Below are positions 59,812-64,000 of a stretch of DNA of 64,000 nt, one piece after another. The stretch is from Branchiostoma floridae (Eukaryota > Chordata > Leptocardii > Amphioxiformes > Branchiostomatidae), in the NCBI RefSeq assembly GCF_000003815.2, contig NC_049987.1:10058452-10122451 (forward strand). Direction: 5' to 3'. Under the pieces are notes generated by a model. That model searched no databases. It saw only the letters and a list, made by a program, of their open reading frames with translations, and was not told the origin of the DNA. Position 1 is the first letter of the stretch; each line of letters begins with the position of its first letter. The translations under genes were made by a program, and so were the position numbers.

Positions 59812-62800
59812 GTACGTGAGTCCTTTATGTCCTTTGACAGGCACTGGGATTGTAATCATGAAATATGATACAGTAGGGCGAACCTCAGTAGTCCTATCTT
59901 TCACTTCTGCTCAGGGTATCGCCTGTGCAGCCCTCAAAAAACAAACGCTGCATTGAGATTGATCGAATTAACACTGCGCTGCCGCGGCATTGTCAGGGAT
60001 TTCTACAGTCATCTTATTTCATCACACAAAAATACGTACAGAAACATGCATGATAATTAAACTCGCATATTTTCCCAGTTCAGTGGCTGCTAGCGGTTTG
60101 AGACCTCCAGGCAGCAGCAATACCGCTGTGCCAAAAGCTTCGCGTGATTTAAACTAATGATCTAGCCGCAATCTAAAGGATTAATAGAACGATAAAAGGG
60201 TAGCTGCGGTGTGTTAAATGAGGATCTTTGTTTATACTTCAATTTCGTGGTCAGCTATATCTGGTTAAGTCATGCATGGTGGTAATTGGCCATTTTCCGG
60301 ATCGTTTCGTCGACGGGAATATCCGGGTTTGGGTTAATGGCATCACGGCGGCAACAGATAACACAGCTAAAACCGGAAACTGGAATATCTGACATCTTCT
60401 CTTCCAATGTCCACTATCATCAAGATACTGATAGGAATTGATTTTCCATCGATTTTGTGATGAGGTTTACCACCTGCCAACCATTGCATGCCATCACAGG
60501 GTTTAAAGACAAACGTCTCCAATCGTTTTCAATGACAACATAAACTTACTCGAAATTAGTAATAAAAGATAACCGTACAAAGATATTAAAATTGTTGATG
60601 ATGTGGAAGCACAATTTCTAACAACCAGTGAAGTATCCGGCATGAGATAATCATAATCATATTCAATATTCAAAGCCTGTAAGGACAGTCACTAGAACTA
60701 CTTTTAATCTACAAGAAACATCAACATTAACGACGTCTTGGTACTCTCGACATCTTTAGACCCGTACCAAGACCCACATTTCATGGCGGAGTAGTGGCCC
60801 TGCTGTGTGGTCGGAAAGCTTTTACATTAAACGAGATTATAGATGTACCCTCTGTCCTACACAGGGCCCATTTGGCTGTTATTTCTGTCGGTATTCAAAG
60901 AGCATCTCTCGTAAATGGCTATTGACTAGGAATGAATGGTGATTTTCGGGTCTGCTGATCTCACTGCAGGAGTAAATATGCTTAGTAGCGCCCCTGCCGC
61001 TGGCTGCTTTGAGTTCCTCACAAAATCCATTTATTACAAATGAAATGATAGATTGTGCTGTCAGGAAATGATACAGTCTACCGCCCCTTGAGCTTGGACT
61101 CCATTACACATGGCAGCAATAGTTAGGTAACCACCTGACTGCGCGCGTGGACGTGCGTGCATTCATCAGCAAGCCTCGTGTTTCATCCGATGATACTGAG
61201 TTATGGTCTCATACAAAGGGGCGGCAATACATACGTCTACAACTCACTGCCTTTATCACGGGATATCTGTCTTCTGTTGCAAAATGATGGTTTTAGTCTG
61301 TTAATTGCCACGGGCGAAGTCTAAATGTGTTTGCCCCACATCCACCATGCCCGTATATCCGTCTGTGTGCAGTCTGGCGACCATGATTTGTACGGTGTCA
61401 AGTGAGTCACGTGCTCAAAGCAATCGCTGCGCCGAATAACTGTTTCTGGACGATAAACCGCTCAGAAAAGAGGTGTAATAGACAATACGATGTGGTATTA
61501 TGTCTGACGACGGATGCACATGTTGGTATAGTTTGGTTGGGCGATTCGCTATTTGGTAGTTCCATTGAAGAGATCTGTTGATAACAATCCAGGCCATGGG
61601 TAGCAGATGAAACAAACATTTAGGTACTACAGAGCACAACATGAGGTTGAAATGGACAAATGCATTAAACTACATATACATCATGCGTTTTTGCTCATGC
61701 GTGACGAGACAGAACTCGTTATATAATAACGCACCGCATATTTTGGTGGCATCACAAAGGAATGCTTATTGAGAAATAGAAACTACCTTAGCTAAAGGAA
61801 GTGACAGAACGGCACTAGGGACAAGAAAAAGCATTTTGTAGGGAAGAATGTAAAGACTACAGGGGGTAGGTATCATGTGTCATCACTGAAGTTTGTGTTT
61901 AAGAGCTGAAGACGAAACCATTTAGCTCTACCTGCTCTTACGTAGTAATTAATAATGAATGACTGGTCACAAGATACAGTCAGGCAATCTTCGTTTATTC
62001 TCAATGATAAACGCCTAAGAAGATTCCAAGGCCACTCCAAGGTTCTGGGTTACATCACCAATACTGTAATAACATCTCTTCTGCCTTGGCCAGGGACAAG
62101 CACAACTTCTCACGAGTAGCGGAGACTGATTGACACAATAAGAGACAAGGGGTCACAAAGGCTGCTCGGGAAATTCCCTTGTGGACTCCTGGTCTTATTG
62201 ATAGGCGTGGTGGGTTCTTTAACATGCTCTCCTCAAACACGGAACCTTTATTTATCTCCCTTTCCGAAAGACGTCCCTAACCAAAATAGGAAACTACAGT
62301 TAAGTGAGGAATGTTCTGTTAGGTGCATGTTCCAAGAGAAAAAAGGTTTACTGAACATTTTGAAGGTATGCTGCTGCTCTGTATAACTCCCACGGCACTT
62401 ATAACTGCGTGACGCGTTATTATATTCTTAATCCAACAAAATACAAGAAATCAGACTGTGGTAAAAAAATCCCACTGCGGTTGGTAGGTCGTGACCTGCA
62501 GGACTAAACTATACCCATTGATTGAATTAAGTATTAAAGGATATTTATTGGCTACAAGTAGATTGACAATAAAAACCGAGGTCACTAGTGCTCCCCTAGG
62601 CAATACAGCCGGCGGACTACACCACTTCTTAAATTAAAAATGCTTTTTGTCGAGGCCATTGTAAGGTTGTACGTACCACAGGAATGGGGCTCATGAAAGG
62701 CATCAAAACAGCTTTGCCGTTGTGGAAAAATGACACAAGAATGAAATGCAATGATATAAATGGTTATAGTACAAAATCCAACGAAGAATTGATATTATAC

Positions 62801-62901
62801 CTTTGAAACTATAAAAAGATTCGTGTTATCTAATGGGCAGATCAAACGCATGAACAGAAGCCAGTCTTAGCTGAATGTATGATTTATGTTTCTTTATGTA
62901 G
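59812..62901 (+). other. Intron of about 3.1 kb in the right-end gene
   Basis: It is bounded by GTACGTGAG and TTTCTTTATGTAG. Frames inside (61407-61642, 62055-62240, 62198-62386) have no motif. The part from 60050 to 61100 is less AT-rich and dense in homeodomain/TALE-like words (for example TGATAGATTGTGCTGTCAGG at 61046), so it may hold enhancers. That is inference only. Confidence 0.4.
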
Positions 62902-63044
62902 TATCACATCCAGGGAATCAAACCAGGTCATGTATCTACTGGGTCAGTTCCTGATCTACTGAACCATCCAGTAAAAAACTCCATAGATATTCCGGTAATC
63001 TCCCTGAAAGCAGTCCCATTACCCCCATGTCAGGAAGATTACAG
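62902..63044 (+). CDS. Third coding exon of the right-end gene
   Basis: The acceptor TTTCTTTATGTAG precedes 62902 and the donor GATTACAG|GTGAGA follows 63044. The 143 nt are open in phase 0, matching the end of exon 2, and encode 47 residues plus two bases: YHIQGIKPGHVSTGSVPDLL, then NHPVKNSIDIPVISLKAVPL and PPCQEDY. The composition (proline, serine, valine, few hydrophobic clusters) suggests an extracellular linker or flexible region. The next exon must begin in phase 2 and was not identified before the window ends. No domain is recognised. Confidence 0.55.
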
Positions 63045-63220
63045 GTGAGATTATGTTCTCTCAAAGATCATCTGGTGGAAAGCCCTACCTTAGCTGGTGC
63101 TGGCCTTCGTTCCCCTGTTGAAGTCGCTAATCGTCCGTGAAATCCGACCCGCCTTCACGGCAGTTTTAATAGAACGTCATCTACAGATCGGTCTTTGGGA
63201 TCGATGAGCATGACTCAGTA

Positions 63221-63530
63221 ATGAAGCGTTGTTCAACTATCATCTTCCCGCCATTTTCTTACAAACCAGAATGAACCTTACACTGTTAGGAGGTACTGAG
63301 TTCGAATCCCCTATATGTCCCGATGTTTTGCTCTTAGGAAAAGACCATTACACAAATTTACTTAGTCTTAGAGATCAGGAATGAAGCGTTGTTCAACTAT
63401 CATCTTCCCGCCATGTTCTTACAAACCAGAATGAACCTTACACTGTTAGGAGGTACTGAGTTCTAATCCTTGACAAGTCTCGATGTTTTACTCCTAGGAA
63501 AAGACTTTTACACTAATTTTCTCACTTGAC
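63221..63530. repeat. 160-bp tandem duplication
   Basis: ATGAAGCGTTGTTCAACTAT starts at 63221 and again at 63381. The copies stay collinear through CACTGTTAGGAGGTACTGAG and AGGAAAAGAC, with scattered differences toward the end. If the gene call is right, it lies in the intron after exon 3. Confidence 0.9.
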
Positions 63531-64000
63531 CCAGATGTAAATGAGAGCTTAGATTCGACTGGGATCATCCCTCGCGGATAGGACGTTAAATGGGGCTCCC
63601 ATATTTGAGGACAGGCACACCTCAAGCACGTCAAAGAACTCATCGTAAAAATGGTGTACTCGTATGTGTTTCAAATAAATCTGTCGAGATATGCCGCTTT
63701 TACTCTTCAACTGGCTCTCTACAAACTTGGAGTGTTGAGGATACGTATACGGGTATGTATAAAAAAAAGCACATTGCATTTGTTCTTCAATGAGAGCTAC
63801 AAGAAAGTTTCAATCCCACTGGTGCTAAAACTCAACTCACTCCTCGTGACTTTTCGTTTGAAGGAAACTCTTCTTACGAAATGTATCCGTTCTTCTGGGT
63901 TCAGAACCATTGGTCTTCTCTTTTATCTACCTACCTACCTACCTAGTCCCTTGAACTCCAGGTCGTTGGGGGGACAAGGTAGACATGAAGATCGAGAGTT
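63531..64000. other. Window end, no assigned exon
   Basis: Opposed frames at 63549-63793 have no motif. A (CTAC)n microsatellite of about five units lies at 63930-63949. The next exon of the right-end gene may lie here or beyond the window. Confidence 0.4.

Noticed and set aside
63280-63310. GAGTTCGAATCCCC resembling a tRNA T-arm / B box
   Set aside because: No acceptor stem, A box or cloverleaf fits around it, and the second copy (63440 onward) changes the invariant positions.

Overview
This is a eukaryotic, gene-poor, repeat-rich window with AT-leaning composition, intron-type splice signals, no operons and no long uninterrupted genes. The organism is most likely an amphioxus (Branchiostoma) or another invertebrate deuterostome. 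I infer this from the type of non-LTR reverse transcriptase, the many miniature inverted-repeat elements (MITEs), and the many dispersed and tandem repeat families. The species is not proven by anything in the window. One 100-N assembly gap lies at 14780-14879.

Layout. 1-2 kb: a 256-bp tandem repeat carrying a 71-bp hairpin element with a clean 9-bp target duplication, then a frameshifted minus-strand copy of a PIN-like protein and a 187-bp tandem repeat. 3-8 kb: a reverse-transcriptase tail, several MITEs (5382-5614, 6917-7328, 7508-7695) and a possible TATA promoter. 12-14 kb: a 5'-truncated CR1/jockey-like retrotransposon tail on the minus strand and a second possible TATA promoter. 15.7-16 kb: a two-level minisatellite. 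19.8 kb: one unassigned candidate coding exon. 23.3-24.6 kb: the clearest mobile element, a 1.2-kb non-autonomous Harbinger-type transposon with perfect 50-bp inverted termini and a TTA duplication. 29-30 kb: a 416-bp tandem duplication. 34 kb: a divergent array with a period of about 150 bp. 35-58 kb: mostly unremarkable intergenic or intronic DNA with old MITE relics, dispersed repeats and weak promoter or exon candidates.

The best host-gene evidence is at the right end on the plus strand. Three exons with compatible phases (59372-59435, 59729-59811, 62902-63044), probably preceded by a noncoding exon, form the start of a gene that leaves the window. Its product begins with a hydrophobic signal or anchor segment. 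I do not recognise the family.

Most open frames of 60-140 codons here look like chance or repeat-derived frames and are not annotated as genes. No tRNA, rRNA, snRNA or CRISPR was seen. No new molecular system is evident. The most notable structure is the MITE population, in which elements with different termini share one internal core sequence.
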